Positions 49,636 to 58,334 are shown, counted from the stretch's first letter. The stretch: 64,000 nucleotides of DNA from JACQFK01 sp036383955 (GCA_036383955.1 DASVNH010000227.1:1-64000); one strand, 5' to 3'. The notes: generated by a model not told the origin, from the letters alone. Program-made: numbers and translations.

Positions 49636-51930
49636 CTACCGGCTGCGCCCGCGCAGGTCGATGGCTTCGCCGTCTTCTGGATGCTTGCCTAGCCATTCGT
49701 CCAGCAGCAGCTTTGCCGAGTCCCGCTGGTCCAGGCCGATCAGCGCTCGCGCCAAGCCCAGCGCCGCGCGCCGCTCGCCCGGCCTTGACCGCAGGACCTC
49801 GCGGAAGTCCTCGGCCGCCAGACGGTACGTCCGTCCCGACAGCGCCAGCTCCGCCCGTCGCAGACGGTGGTTCAAGTCGGCTGGCGACTTGCGCAGAGCT
49901 TCCGTCAGCGCTTCCATCGCCCCCAACTCGTCTCCCTTCATCGCCAGGATCTCCGCCTTCAGCGCCGTCCAGGACCCGTTCGATGGGTCAATTCTCTCCG
50001 CCGTCACCGCCCGCTCCAGCGCCCGGTCATGGATCCCCAGACGGTGCCACGCTTCCCCCGCGGCTCCGAACGCCCAAGCATCCGACTTCGCGTCCAGGCG
50101 GCGGTCGCGCACCCGAGCCTCCAGCCCCCATTGGCCCAGCCCCCGCAGCGTCGTGGCGAGGTAGTCATGCGAGGCCGCTCCCTCCGGACCTTTCGACACC
50201 CCCCGCTCGAAGACTTCCATGCCCTTCGCCCACTCGCCCTGCTTCGCCAGGAAAGACGCTAGGCGCGCGGCGGTCTCCGACGTCCCCGGCAGCAGCGTTT
50301 CGTACGCCGCCACCGGCCGCGCCGGGTCGTAGATCACCTCGAGGACGGGCTCGACTTCCTCCGGCCGCTGCGCGAAAAGGCGCCGGAAGCAGGCCGCCGA
50401 CTTCTCGAGGGCTCCCTCGTCCCAGAAGCCCAGCCCCGCTTGCCGTTGCAGCGCCGGGTGCGCCGGGAAGAGCGCCGCCGCCGTCTCCATGTTTCCGGCT
50501 CCGACCGCCAGCGCGTGGTCATAGGGCGAGAGCGCCAGCGTCTTCAGGGGCGTGAACAGGAGCAGCCCCGCCGCCAGGCTCGCGCCGGTCACCACCCAGG
50601 GCGTCGCCCGTACCGGCTCGCCTCCGCGCGAAAGGGCGGCTCCGAGCCCCACGAGGGCCGCCCACATCAGCCCCACGCCCGTGATCCGGAGGTCGAAGTC
50701 GATCAGCGAATGCGCGAGGATCGCCAGCGCCGCCGCGACGAGGCCCGCCGCGGGAAGGCGATCCGGCGAGTGCAGCGGCCGTAGCCCGCGCCATGCGCGC
50801 GAGATCCAGATGCCCAGGACCGCGAGCGTGAAAAGGAGGCCGACAACGCCGGCTTCGAAGAGGACGTTGACGTACTCGTTGTGCGCGTGCTGGACCTGCC
50901 CCGGGAGCGTCGCGGGCTGAAAGGGGTGGAACGCGTGCGGGTGCGTGCCCACGCCGAAACCCAGCAGCGGCTGCGACCCCGCGGCGGACGTCGTGAGCTC
51001 CCAGATTCTCCAGCGCTGCTCGCCTGAGAGGGCGAAGGGGTCCATCGCGCCGAACCGGTCCAACATGCCCGAAGGATTGGAGGCGACGAACGCGACAGTC
51101 CCCGCCGCGAGCACCGCCGCCAGCCCCGCCAGGCTCGCGCGCCCGCGATGAAGGAAGGGAAGAACGACCAGCCCCGCGATCGCCGCGAGCGCCGCGCCGC
51201 GCGAATGGGAGAGCAGGATCGCCGCGGAGAACAGCGCCGCCAGGAGCGCCCAGCCGAGGCCGGCTTCGGCCCGACGTCCGAGGCTCGGCCGGCTCGCCTC
51301 GTCCTCGCGCCGCGGCGGCCAGGAGAAGCGGGCGGTGCTGAGCGCGGACGCCAGCACGAGCCCCATCGCGCAGAGGCCCCCGAAGTTGTTCCGATTGACC
51401 AGCGTGCCGCTCGCTCCGCCGGTCCGCGGGCCGTCGTAGAACGGAATCCAGTCGATGCCGCCCAGCGCCCGCACCACGCCCCAGGCCGCCTCCAGGCCCG
51501 CCACCAGCAGCAGGCCGCGGATCGCGGAGGACGTCGAGAGCCCCGCCTGGCGCAGCCGGATCACCAGGAGCGCCGCCAGGACGTAGGCCGCCGCCTGCGC
51601 CGTGAAGCGGACGCTCAGAAAAGTGTCGGCCGTCCCGGGCCACAGCGTGCCCACCCCGTGCGTCTCCCGCAGCCGCGTCGTGTACGGATACAGGAAGGGC
51701 AGCGGCAGCGCTTGCAGCAGCAGGATCCCCGCGAAGCCGGCCAGGAACCAGAGGCCCGCCTTCGACATCCGCGGCGGATCCGGCAGCAGGATCAGCGACG
51801 TCCCGTACAGCGCGGCCATCGCCAGGGACGTCGCCGCGATCGCCCACGGCTTCACCGCCCCGAACACGAAGAGCGCGGCCGCCCAGACGACGAGAAAGGA
51901 AATCCAGAGCGCGCGGACCCGGGGAGGCAT
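49636..51930 (-). CDS. O-antigen ligase-family membrane protein with TPR tail
   Basis: 764 residues. The N-terminal 440 residues hold about 12 helices and the Wzy_C/WaaL signature: SHSRGAALAAIAGL and the periplasmic HAHNEYVNVLFEAGVVGL. The C-terminal part is a soluble run of TPR-like helices (ASHDYLATTLRGLGQWG; DLNHRLRRAELALSG). Such ligase/polymerase-plus-TPR proteins are common in planctomycetes and related phyla. It may ligate the finished glycan to a carrier or polymerise a second one. Highly GC-biased codons, unlike the neighbouring WecA-like gene. Confidence 0.85.
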   Translation of the reverse strand: MPPRVRALWISFLVVWAAALFVFGAVKPWAIAATSLAMAALYGTSLILLPDPPRMSKAGLWFLAGFAGILLLQALPLPFLYPYTTRLRETHGVGTLWPGTADTFLSVRFTAQAAAYVLAALLVIRLRQAGLSTSSAIRGLLLVAGLEAAWGVVRALGGIDWIPFYDGPRTGGASGTLVNRNNFGGLCAMGLVLASALSTARFSWPPRREDEASRPSLGRRAEAGLGWALLAALFSAAILLSHSRGAALAAIAGLVVLPFLHRGRASLAGLAAVLAAGTVAFVASNPSGMLDRFGAMDPFALSGEQRWRIWELTTSAAGSQPLLGFGVGTHPHAFHPFQPATLPGQVQHAHNEYVNVLFEAGVVGLLFTLAVLGIWISRAWRGLRPLHSPDRLPAAGLVAAALAILAHSLIDFDLRITGVGLMWAALVGLGAALSRGGEPVRATPWVVTGASLAAGLLLFTPLKTLALSPYDHALAVGAGNMETAAALFPAHPALQRQAGLGFWDEGALEKSAACFRRLFAQRPEEVEPVLEVIYDPARPVAAYETLLPGTSETAARLASFLAKQGEWAKGMEVFERGVSKGPEGAASHDYLATTLRGLGQWGLEARVRDRRLDAKSDAWAFGAAGEAWHRLGIHDRALERAVTAERIDPSNGSWTALKAEILAMKGDELGAMEALTEALRKSPADLNHRLRRAELALSGRTYRLAAEDFREVLRSRPGERRAALGLARALIGLDQRDSAKLLLDEWLGKHPEDGEAIDLRGRSR

Positions 51931-51939
51931 CGGGGGACC

Positions 51940-51945
51940 AGAATA
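51940..51945 (-). promoter_or_regulatory. possible -10 box of the ligase gene
   Basis: Minus strand TATTCT, 9 nt before the ATG at 51930. Any -35 would fall inside the adjoining CCAGGT array, where TGGACC is the nearest match. Near-leaderless layout. Confidence 0.3.
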
Positions 51946-52003
51946 CCCAGGTCCAGGAGACAGGTCCAGGTCCAGGAACGGCGCGGGAGCCCCTTGGGGG
52001 GCG
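51946..52003. repeat. CCAGGT-type array with GC hairpin
   Basis: CCAGGTCCAGGAGACAGG, CCAGGTCCAGGAACGGCG, then AGCCCCTTGGGGGGC. It fills the gap between two minus-strand genes and runs up to the stop codon of the upstream one. Confidence 0.7.
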
Positions 52004-52411
52004 CTAGTCCGTGTCGAGGACCTTCCAGGCCCCGCCGTCGAGCTTCAGCTCCAGGTGCCACTGACGTCCCATGCGGTTCGGCAGCGCTTTGACCTTCACC
52101 AGGATGAACTCGTATTCGTCGACGTCCTTCTGAGGCTGGGCCAGCAGGACGTCGGGGCCGGCCTTCTCGTCGACCGCCTTCAGGACGTCGCCGAAAATCT
52201 CGATCATCGGCTTGCCCTTGGGGCCGCTGAGCGTGGCCGCGAACTCCTCGGCCGTCATCCGCTCCTTGGTCTTGGGATGGGTGTGGTCCGCGTAGACCTT
52301 CGCCCAGTTCTTCTCAGCCAGGAGCTTGGCGACCGTCCGGACCGCCGCCACTTGAGGAGGCTCGTCGACCCCCAGGGCCATCAGGAGCGCCAGCAGGCTA
52401 GAAGATGCCAC
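52004..52411 (-). CDS. small exported protein, unknown
   Basis: 135 residues from a GTG that lies within the last codons of the Wza gene (14-nt overlap). A short hydrophobic start (ASSSLLALLMALGVDEPP) precedes an alpha+beta domain (NWAKVYADHTHPKTKERM; WHLELKLDGGAWKVLDTD) with a look of NTF2-like or DUF3887-type small folds. Translational coupling to Wza suggests a role in the same process. No named family recognised. Confidence 0.6.
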   Translation of the reverse strand: MASSSLLALLMALGVDEPPQVAAVRTVAKLLAEKNWAKVYADHTHPKTKERMTAEEFAATLSGPKGKPMIEIFGDVLKAVDEKAGPDVLLAQPQKDVDEYEFILVKVKALPNRMGRQWHLELKLDGGAWKVLDTD

Positions 52412-53336
52412 GCTCGGGCACCCAGACGACGTCCCCCGGCAGCAGCGGGATGTCGAGCTCCAGCTGGCCGTTCAGCACCGCGTCCAGGTCGACGCCGATC
52501 TTCTGCGTCTCGCCGCCGGGCATCTGCCGCAGCACCTGCACCCGGCCCGTCGCCGCGAACTTGGTGTAGCTGCCCGCCTGGCTGACCGCCATCGACACCG
52601 TGATCCGCGCGTCGTTCGGCACCTCGAGGTTCCCCGGCTTGTTCACCGCCCCCAGCACGTAGGCCACGCGGACGGCCGACGGGATGACGACGAGATCGTC
52701 GGGCCAGAGCTCCAGGTCCGCCTCGGCCCGGCCGCGCGCCAGCATCCGCTCCACCTCGACCAGCGAGAGCCGGATCACCTCGCGCTCCGTCGGCCCGCGC
52801 CGCCGCACCACCTGCACGTACTCCTTGTACGCGCGGTCCGTGAAGCCTTCCGCGGCCGCGACGGCCTGCAGGATCGTCATGCGCTGGTGCGGATAGATCT
52901 CGTAGCCGCCCGGCTTCGTCACCGCGCCCACGATGTACACGCGCCGCTTCGCGAACTCCTTCACCGTCACCGTGACGTGCGCCTCGTGCAGGTAGTCCTT
53001 CTCCAGCCGGCGCCGGATCTCCTGCTCGAGATGCCCCGACGTCTTCGCCGCCGCCTGCACGCCGCCGATCAGCGGAAAGGCGATCGACCCGTCCGTCGGG
53101 ATCCGCACCTCCAGGTCCATCTCCGGCTGGCGGAACACCGCGATGTGCAGCAGGTCGCCCGCCAGCAGCAGCGGGTCCGGAGCCGGCAGGTTCGCCGGGA
53201 TCGGGATCGCCGGCACCCCCGTCGGCGCGGCCGAGGGGATGAACGACTGCGAGGGCGGTTCCTTCGACGTCCGGGGCGCCGCGTCCGGCGCGGAACACGC
53301 GGAAAGGAAGCAGAGAACGGGTAAGATGCGTTTCAT
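52398..53336 (-). CDS. Wza-type polysaccharide export lipoprotein
   Basis: 312 residues. The lipoprotein signal KRILPVLCFLSACS gives a lipid-anchored Cys after the lipobox LSAC. A Poly_export domain follows: GDLLHIAVFRQPEMDLEVRI and DGSIAFPLIGGVQAAAKTSG. Two SLBB-like units come next (RVYIVGAVTKPGGYEIYPH; VAYVLGAVNKPGNLEVPND). It forms the outer-membrane exit channel for polysaccharide and works with Wzc, encoded 17 kb away at the other end of the locus. Confidence 0.92.
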   Translation of the reverse strand: MKRILPVLCFLSACSAPDAAPRTSKEPPSQSFIPSAAPTGVPAIPIPANLPAPDPLLLAGDLLHIAVFRQPEMDLEVRIPTDGSIAFPLIGGVQAAAKTSGHLEQEIRRRLEKDYLHEAHVTVTVKEFAKRRVYIVGAVTKPGGYEIYPHQRMTILQAVAAAEGFTDRAYKEYVQVVRRRGPTEREVIRLSLVEVERMLARGRAEADLELWPDDLVVIPSAVRVAYVLGAVNKPGNLEVPNDARITVSMAVSQAGSYTKFAATGRVQVLRQMPGGETQKIGVDLDAVLNGQLELDIPLLPGDVVWVPERGIF

Positions 53337-53347
53337 AGGATCGAATC

Positions 53348-53376
53348 ATGCTAGTGGTTACGGGACGCTAATTCAA
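53348..53376 (-). promoter_or_regulatory. possible promoter of the Wza gene
   Basis: Minus strand TTGAAT, 17-nt spacer, TAGCAT, 11 nt before the ATG at 53336. Both hexamers match the consensus at four of six positions. Confidence 0.35.
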
Positions 53377-53384
53377 GGACGCTC

Positions 53385-55475
53385 ATGATCCTTCTGCTCG
53401 CCCTCCTCCTTCAGGATCCCCTCGAGAAAGAGCTCCCGCGGCTCAAGCCGACGGAGGCCGTCGACGCCCTCAAGACCTTCGCCGTCGCCCCCGGTTTCGT
53501 CATGGAGCTCGTCGCGTCCGAGCCCCAGGTCGTCGATCCCGTCGACATGGTCTTCGACGAGGAAGGCCGCCTCTGGGTCTGCGAGATGATCGACTACCCC
53601 TACGGCGACAAGGAAGGCAACCCGCCCCAGGGCCGCGTGAAGAGGCTGGAGGACGTCGACGGCGACGGCCGCTTCGAGCGCGCGACGGTGATCGCCGAGC
53701 GCCTCCGCTGGCCGACCGGCCTCTGCCTCTGGGACGGCGGGGCGTACGTGATCTCGCCGCCCGACCTCTTCTACGTGAAGGAGGGCAAGCGTGAGCTCGT
53801 GCTGACCGGCTTCGGCGCGCAGAACGTGCAGGGGCTGGCGAACAATCTGCGCTGGGGCCCGGACCACTGGATCTACGGCTCCGCCGGCACCAACGGCGGG
53901 CTGCTCCGCAACCTGAAGCGTCCCGACGCGCCGCCGGTGTCGGTGCAGGGCCGCGACTTCCGCTTCCGCCCGACCGGCGAGCTCGAGGCGTGCAGCGGCG
54001 GCGGCCAGTTCGGGCATACGATGGACGACGCCGGGCGCCGCTTCGTCTGCTCCAACTCCCTCCAGGCCCGGCACATCGTGCTGGAGGACCGCCACCTCTC
54101 GAAGAATCCGAACTTCGCCGCGCCGCGGGTCGCCGCCTCGATCGCCGTCGACGGCGACGCCGGGCCGGTCTACCGCGCGAGCGCGATCGAGCCCTGGCGC
54201 GTCGTGCGCACCCGCATGCGGATCTCCGGCGAGGTGAAGGGCATCGTCGAGCCCACGTGGGCCTTCACGTCCGCGACCGGCATCTTCTGGGACCGCGACA
54301 TGCTGTACATCGGCGACGTCTCGAGCAACCTCGTGCACCGCAAGCGGCTCACGCCCTTCGGCTCGACGTTCAAGGCCGAGCGCGTCGACGAGAAGTCGGA
54401 GCTCATCACGTCGACCGACAACTGGTTCCGCCCGACCAACTTCGCGAGCGGCCCCGACGGCGCCCTCTACGTCTGCGACATGTACCGCGAGTGCATCGAG
54501 CACCCGTACTCGATCCCCGACTCCATCAAGAAGCACCTCGACCTCACCAGCGGCAAGGATCGCGGGCGGATCTGGCGGGTCCGCGCGAAGGACGGACGCG
54601 CGTGGGCGAAGCCGAAGGTCGACATCCTGGAAGCGCTGCGGCATCCGGAGCCGTGGTGGCGGCGCACGGCGTCGCGGCTCGTCTACGAGCGCAAGGACGC
54701 GTCCCTCATCCCGGACCTGCGGAAGCTGGGCGCCCTCTGGGAGCTCGACATCCTGGGCGCGCTGAAGCCGGAGGATGTCGCCGCCGCGCTGAAGAGCCCG
54801 GACCCGAAGGTTCGCGTGCACGCGATCCGGCTGGCGACGCCCGCGCAGCTGGCCGGGCACGTCGAGCCGGACGCCCAGCTGCGCCTGGAGCTGGCGTGGA
54901 AGGCGCCGGCGGGCCTGAGCGAAGGCGCGGACCCCTGGCTCCGCTCGGCGATCGCGGTCGCCTCGGGGGAGAAGACGGCGGACGTCCGCATCGAGGCGCC
55001 GAAGCCGCTGGTCGCCGCGCCCACGGGCCCGCGGGCCCCGGTCGTCGAGAAGTACCGCGGGGCGCTGGCCCTGCGGGGCGACGCCGTCCGCGGCCGCGAG
55101 ATCGCGCGGAAGGCCTGCCTGGTCTGCCACCGCTCGAACGGGGAGGGGCAGGACGTCGGGCCCGACCTCGCCACGGTGAAGGCCCGCACGCCGGAGGAGC
55201 TGATCACCCACATCCTCGACCCGAACCGCGAGGTGAACCCGCAGTTCGCGTCGACGAAGATCCAGACGAGCGCCGGCGACATCGTGGACGGCATCGTGGC
55301 GTCGGAGACGGCGACGAGCCTGACGCTGAAAGTGGCGGAAGGAAAGTCCTACACCCTGCTGAAGTCGCGGATCGAGCGGCGCGCCCTCTCGGCGCTCTCG
55401 CTGATGCCGGAAGGCCTCGAGGCCGTGATGGACCTGCAGGGGATGGCGGACCTGGTCGACTATCTGCGACGTTAG
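53385..55475 (+). CDS. PVC-type heme-binding CxxCH protein with propeller dehydrogenase-like domain
   Basis: 696 residues. A very short hydrophobic start MILLLALLLQ precedes a six-bladed propeller (FAVAPGFVMELVASEPQVVDP; DPVDMVFDEEGRLWVCEMIDYP), the membrane-bound dehydrogenase domain found in large numbers in Planctomycetota and Verrucomicrobiota. HEAT-like helices follow, then a cytochrome c-like domain with CLVCH (Cys578, Cys581, His582) and GQDVGPDL. The end (ASTKIQTSAGDIVDGIVASE) is also typical. It is a periplasmic redox protein, possibly a sugar dehydrogenase. The substrate is unknown. AAGGA ribosome site 7 nt before the ATG. Confidence 0.92.
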   Translation: MILLLALLLQDPLEKELPRLKPTEAVDALKTFAVAPGFVMELVASEPQVVDPVDMVFDEEGRLWVCEMIDYPYGDKEGNPPQGRVKRLEDVDGDGRFERATVIAERLRWPTGLCLWDGGAYVISPPDLFYVKEGKRELVLTGFGAQNVQGLANNLRWGPDHWIYGSAGTNGGLLRNLKRPDAPPVSVQGRDFRFRPTGELEACSGGGQFGHTMDDAGRRFVCSNSLQARHIVLEDRHLSKNPNFAAPRVAASIAVDGDAGPVYRASAIEPWRVVRTRMRISGEVKGIVEPTWAFTSATGIFWDRDMLYIGDVSSNLVHRKRLTPFGSTFKAERVDEKSELITSTDNWFRPTNFASGPDGALYVCDMYRECIEHPYSIPDSIKKHLDLTSGKDRGRIWRVRAKDGRAWAKPKVDILEALRHPEPWWRRTASRLVYERKDASLIPDLRKLGALWELDILGALKPEDVAAALKSPDPKVRVHAIRLATPAQLAGHVEPDAQLRLELAWKAPAGLSEGADPWLRSAIAVASGEKTADVRIEAPKPLVAAPTGPRAPVVEKYRGALALRGDAVRGREIARKACLVCHRSNGEGQDVGPDLATVKARTPEELITHILDPNREVNPQFASTKIQTSAGDIVDGIVASETATSLTLKVAEGKSYTLLKSRIERRALSALSLMPEGLEAVMDLQGMADLVDYLRR

Positions 55476-55675
55476 GGCCAGGACCAGGACCAGGACCAGG
55501 ACCAGGACCAGGACCAGGACCAGGACCAGGACCAGGACCAGGACCAGGACCAGGACCAGGGCCGACGAGGGAAGCCCCTTGGATACCCAGGGGGATGACG
55601 AGGGAAGCCCCTTGGATACCCAGGGGGACGACGAAGGGAGCCCCCTTGGATGCCCCGGGGGGATGACGAGGGAGA
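55476..55675. repeat. long GGACCA hexamer array followed by three hairpin units
   Basis: About 13 exact tandem GGACCA units (55481-55560) are followed by three tandem copies, about 33 nt apart, of GACGAGGGAAG + CCCCTTGGATACCCAGGGG. The third is diverged. It is the largest copy of the dispersed element and fills the 200 nt between converging genes. Confidence 0.9.
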
Positions 55676-56083
55676 CTAGCGCGTCGCGTGGAGCTGGGTT
55701 GCCGCGCAGAGCGTCGCCGTGTCCGTGAACATCAGGGCGTGGACCAGGCGGCCGTCGCGCACGGTCCAGACGTGGACGAAGGGGACGTCGACCGGCGCTC
55801 CCGTGGCCACGGCCGTTCCCCGCGAGCGACCCAGGGCGACGACGCGCTCGCCCGACGCGAGGAATTCCTGGACGTCGAAGCGGAGGTCGAACGCGCCGTA
55901 GAGGTTGAACAGGAAGTCCTCCAGGTACGCCTTCAGGCCGACGTATTTGCCGCCGACGCCCGGCAGCCCTTCCTGGATCTCCACCACGACCCCCGGGTCC
56001 AGCAGCGCCATCAGGAGGTTCCGATGGCCGGGGGCGAGGGACGCGTAATACTGGCGGACCGCCTCCAGCGGCGCGATGTGCAT
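55676..56083 (-). CDS. SnoaL/NTF2-like protein
   Basis: 135 residues with the cone-shaped NTF2-like pattern: an N-terminal helix (PLEAVRQYYASLAPGHRNLLMALLDPGV), a short conserved segment (KYVGLKAYLEDFLFNLYGAFD), then four strands ending VHVWTVRDGRLVHALMFTDTA. Members include ketosteroid isomerase-like enzymes and many binding proteins. No catalytic residue can be named. Its stop codon borders the long repeat. It is divergent from the TolB-like gene. Confidence 0.8.
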   Translation of the reverse strand: MHIAPLEAVRQYYASLAPGHRNLLMALLDPGVVVEIQEGLPGVGGKYVGLKAYLEDFLFNLYGAFDLRFDVQEFLASGERVVALGRSRGTAVATGAPVDVPFVHVWTVRDGRLVHALMFTDTATLCAATQLHATR

Positions 56084-56187
56084 CTTCTAAGAAGTCGATC
56101 CTCACGATTCAGGGATGTACCGATGTTGACATCCTTCGCGTCGTAGTCTCTCATAGACGTTTCGGGCGGGTCGACGGGGAGGATCCC

Positions 56188-57552
56188 ATGCTCGCGTTAG
56201 CCGTCGTCATGGTCCTGGCGCCTCAGAACGTGTCGTTCGACGACAAGGTCCTCGCGACGATCGACGACGAAGTCACCGCCGACAAGGTGGTGTTCAGCCC
56301 CGACGGCCGGAGCGTGGCCTACCGCGGCCTCAAGGCGGGGAAGTACGCCGTCTACACCAACAAGGCGAAGGGCCCGGAATACCAGGCCGTCGACATGCTC
56401 CAGTTCACGGCCGACAACCGCGTGTCCTACAAGGCCGCGAACGGCGAGATGTGGAGCGTCATCGTGGGCGGTTCGCCGGTGGGCGGGACGCAGCGGCAGA
56501 TCGGCACGCCCGTGTTCAGCCCCGACGGCAAGAAAGTGGCGTGGGACGGCTCCCGCGGCCAGGGCGGCGCCCAGGACGCCAAGGCGGCGCACGTCGTCGT
56601 CGGCGGCACGAAGGGCGCGGACTACGCCGCGGTCGGCAAGCCGATCTGGGCCGCCGACGGCCAGACGCTCGCCCACACCGTCCGCATCGGCAAGGCCGGC
56701 AGCGCCACCCGCGCGTTCCACACGGTCCACGCCGTCGTGATCGGCGCGAAGGTCGGGCCGGAGTACGAGGAGGTCGCGTCGCCCATCTTCGCTCCCAAGG
56801 GGCACCGGGTGGCCTACAAGGCGCGCAACGGGGACTTCACCTGGCACATGAACGTGGACGGCAAGCCCGAGGACACCTGGACGGCCCTTGCCGATCCCGT
56901 CTGGAGCCCCGACGGCAAGCGCCTCGCATATCGGGCGTCGAACAAACCCAACGAGTGGTTCGTGGTGGTCGACGGCCAGAAGAGCGGCCCGTTCGACGCG
57001 CTCGGCAGCGATCCGATCTGGAGCCCCGACTCCAAGCAGGTGGGCTTCATCGTCCGCAAGGGCCTGGACGCCTGGGTGCAGGTGGGCGGGGACAAGAAGA
57101 GCGAGGCGTTCCCCGAGTGCGCGCTGCCCGCGTGGTCGCCGGACGGCTCGACGATCGCCTTCGCCGCGAAGGGCAAGGGCCGCTGGATGATGGTGAGCGG
57201 CGACAAGCGCGGCCCCGACGACCTCGAGAACGTGGGAGCGCCCATCTGGAGCCCCGACAGCAAGCGGATCGCCTACGCCTGCATGTGGAAGTTCAAGTGG
57301 ATCGTGGTGATCGACGACGGCAAGAACACGCAGTTCGACGCCGTGCAGCCGCCCGTCTGGAGCCCCGACAGCAAGAAGGTCGCGTACGCGGCCCAGCAGG
57401 CGGGCAAGTGGAAGATGGTCGTCGCGTACCGCCACGGCCTGCCCTTCGACGAGATCTGCACGCCCCCCTACTGGAACTCCGACGGCACCAAGGTGGCCTT
57501 CGGAGGCCGGATCGGCGGGGACCTCGTCTGGCGCGTGCTCCCCGGCGAGTAA
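56188..57552 (+). CDS. TolB-like WD40/PD40 beta-propeller protein
   Basis: 454 residues. The short hydrophobic start MLALAVVMVLAPQ precedes at least eight PD40-type repeats with the SPDGKKVAW / SPDSKRIAY signature (VFSPDGRSVAYRG, VWSPDGKRLAYRAS, IWSPDSKQVGFIV, VWSPDSKKVAYAA). Probably a periplasmic binding propeller. The repeats resemble those in the TolB C-terminal domain, but there is no TolB N-terminal domain and no Tol/Pal genes nearby. Strong GGGGAGGA ribosome site. Confidence 0.85.
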   Translation: MLALAVVMVLAPQNVSFDDKVLATIDDEVTADKVVFSPDGRSVAYRGLKAGKYAVYTNKAKGPEYQAVDMLQFTADNRVSYKAANGEMWSVIVGGSPVGGTQRQIGTPVFSPDGKKVAWDGSRGQGGAQDAKAAHVVVGGTKGADYAAVGKPIWAADGQTLAHTVRIGKAGSATRAFHTVHAVVIGAKVGPEYEEVASPIFAPKGHRVAYKARNGDFTWHMNVDGKPEDTWTALADPVWSPDGKRLAYRASNKPNEWFVVVDGQKSGPFDALGSDPIWSPDSKQVGFIVRKGLDAWVQVGGDKKSEAFPECALPAWSPDGSTIAFAAKGKGRWMMVSGDKRGPDDLENVGAPIWSPDSKRIAYACMWKFKWIVVIDDGKNTQFDAVQPPVWSPDSKKVAYAAQQAGKWKMVVAYRHGLPFDEICTPPYWNSDGTKVAFGGRIGGDLVWRVLPGE

Positions 57553-57731
57553 GGTCCAGGACACAGGTCCAGGTCCAGGAACGACGGGGGGACCCCCCTT
57601 GGATGCCCAGGGGGAATGAGGTCCAGGAGACAGGTCCAGGTCCAGGAACGACGCGGGGAGCCCCTTGGATACCCAGGGGAGCCAGCCACCCCAGGTCCAG
57701 GAAAGACGGGGTGCCCCCTTCCGGGGGGGAT
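57553..57731. repeat. three successive array-plus-hairpin units
   Basis: Three times in a row a CCAGGT-type array (CCAGGACACAGGTCCAGG and variants) is followed by AACGACG and a GC hairpin: CCCCCTTGGATGCCCAGGGGG, then CCCCTTGGATACCCAGGGG, then CCCCCTTCCGGGGG. It fills the 179 nt between converging genes. Confidence 0.85.
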
Positions 57732-58085
57732 CTACGGGTCGAGCCAGCGGTTCATGCTTTCAATCAAACCGTACGTCAGCCTGCAGGCCTCGTCGACCCG
57801 CGTGATCAGGGCCTCGAATCGATCCGGGAGAAGAAGGCCTCCGTCTCGAGCGAAGAGCAGGAGACACTTCAGTTCGTCGCCTGAAGAGCGCGCGACGGTG
57901 TAGAAGTGGGCCTTGTCGCGAGAGCGTCGCCGACCGAAACCTTCCGCGATGTTGGTTGGGAACGATATCGCGGCCCGCTGCAATTGACCTCCGAGGCCAA
58001 ACAGATGCGGGTGGGGGAGGGAGGAAGCCAGGTCGTAAATCTCCCGCCCCACGCCATAGGCGGCTTGCCAGGCCTTGAGGTTCAT
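57732..58085 (-). CDS. four-helix bundle protein (S23/IVS family)
   Basis: 117 residues from ATG 58085 (GGAG 4 nt upstream; ATG 58109 adds eight residues). Family pattern: LKAWQAAYGVGREIYDLASS, LGGQLQRAAISFPTNIAEGF, GRRRSRDKAHFYTVARSSGDELKCLL. This family was first seen in intervening sequences of 23S rRNA but is widespread as free genes near repeats, as here, flanked on both sides by the dispersed element. Function unknown. Confidence 0.85.
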   Translation of the reverse strand: MNLKAWQAAYGVGREIYDLASSLPHPHLFGLGGQLQRAAISFPTNIAEGFGRRRSRDKAHFYTVARSSGDELKCLLLFARDGGLLLPDRFEALITRVDEACRLTYGLIESMNRWLDP

Positions 58086-58165
58086 GAACTCCGCGTTCCA
58101 TCCGGCCATCCGCCATCTAGTGGGTGAAATGGCGATTTCATGGTCGAAGAATATTTCGCGACGAC

Positions 58166-58250
58166 TTTTCCCGATCTCCCCCCTGGGGACCCAGCGGGGG
58201 CCCCCTCGTCGTTCCTGGACCTGGACCTGTTTCCTGGACCTGGGGGGGCA
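58166..58250. repeat. inverted copy of array plus hairpin
   Basis: On the minus strand: CCCCCCAGGTCCAGG, AAACAGGTCCAGGTCCAGG, AACGACGAGGG, then CCCCCGCTGGGTCCCCAGGGGG. It lies upstream of the GspK-like gene and the four-helix gene. Confidence 0.75.
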
Positions 58251-58334
58251 AGTTTCAGGCGTTCTGGGGTGTCTCTATTTCCAGCCCGGGTGTACCATAG
58301 GTAGTCCAGTATGGGGCGACAGGGGAGGCCACCG

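Noticed and set aside
55476..57731. CRISPR array
   Set aside because: Hexamer units are contiguous with no unique spacers and no cas genes. The hairpin units are tandem rather than spaced.
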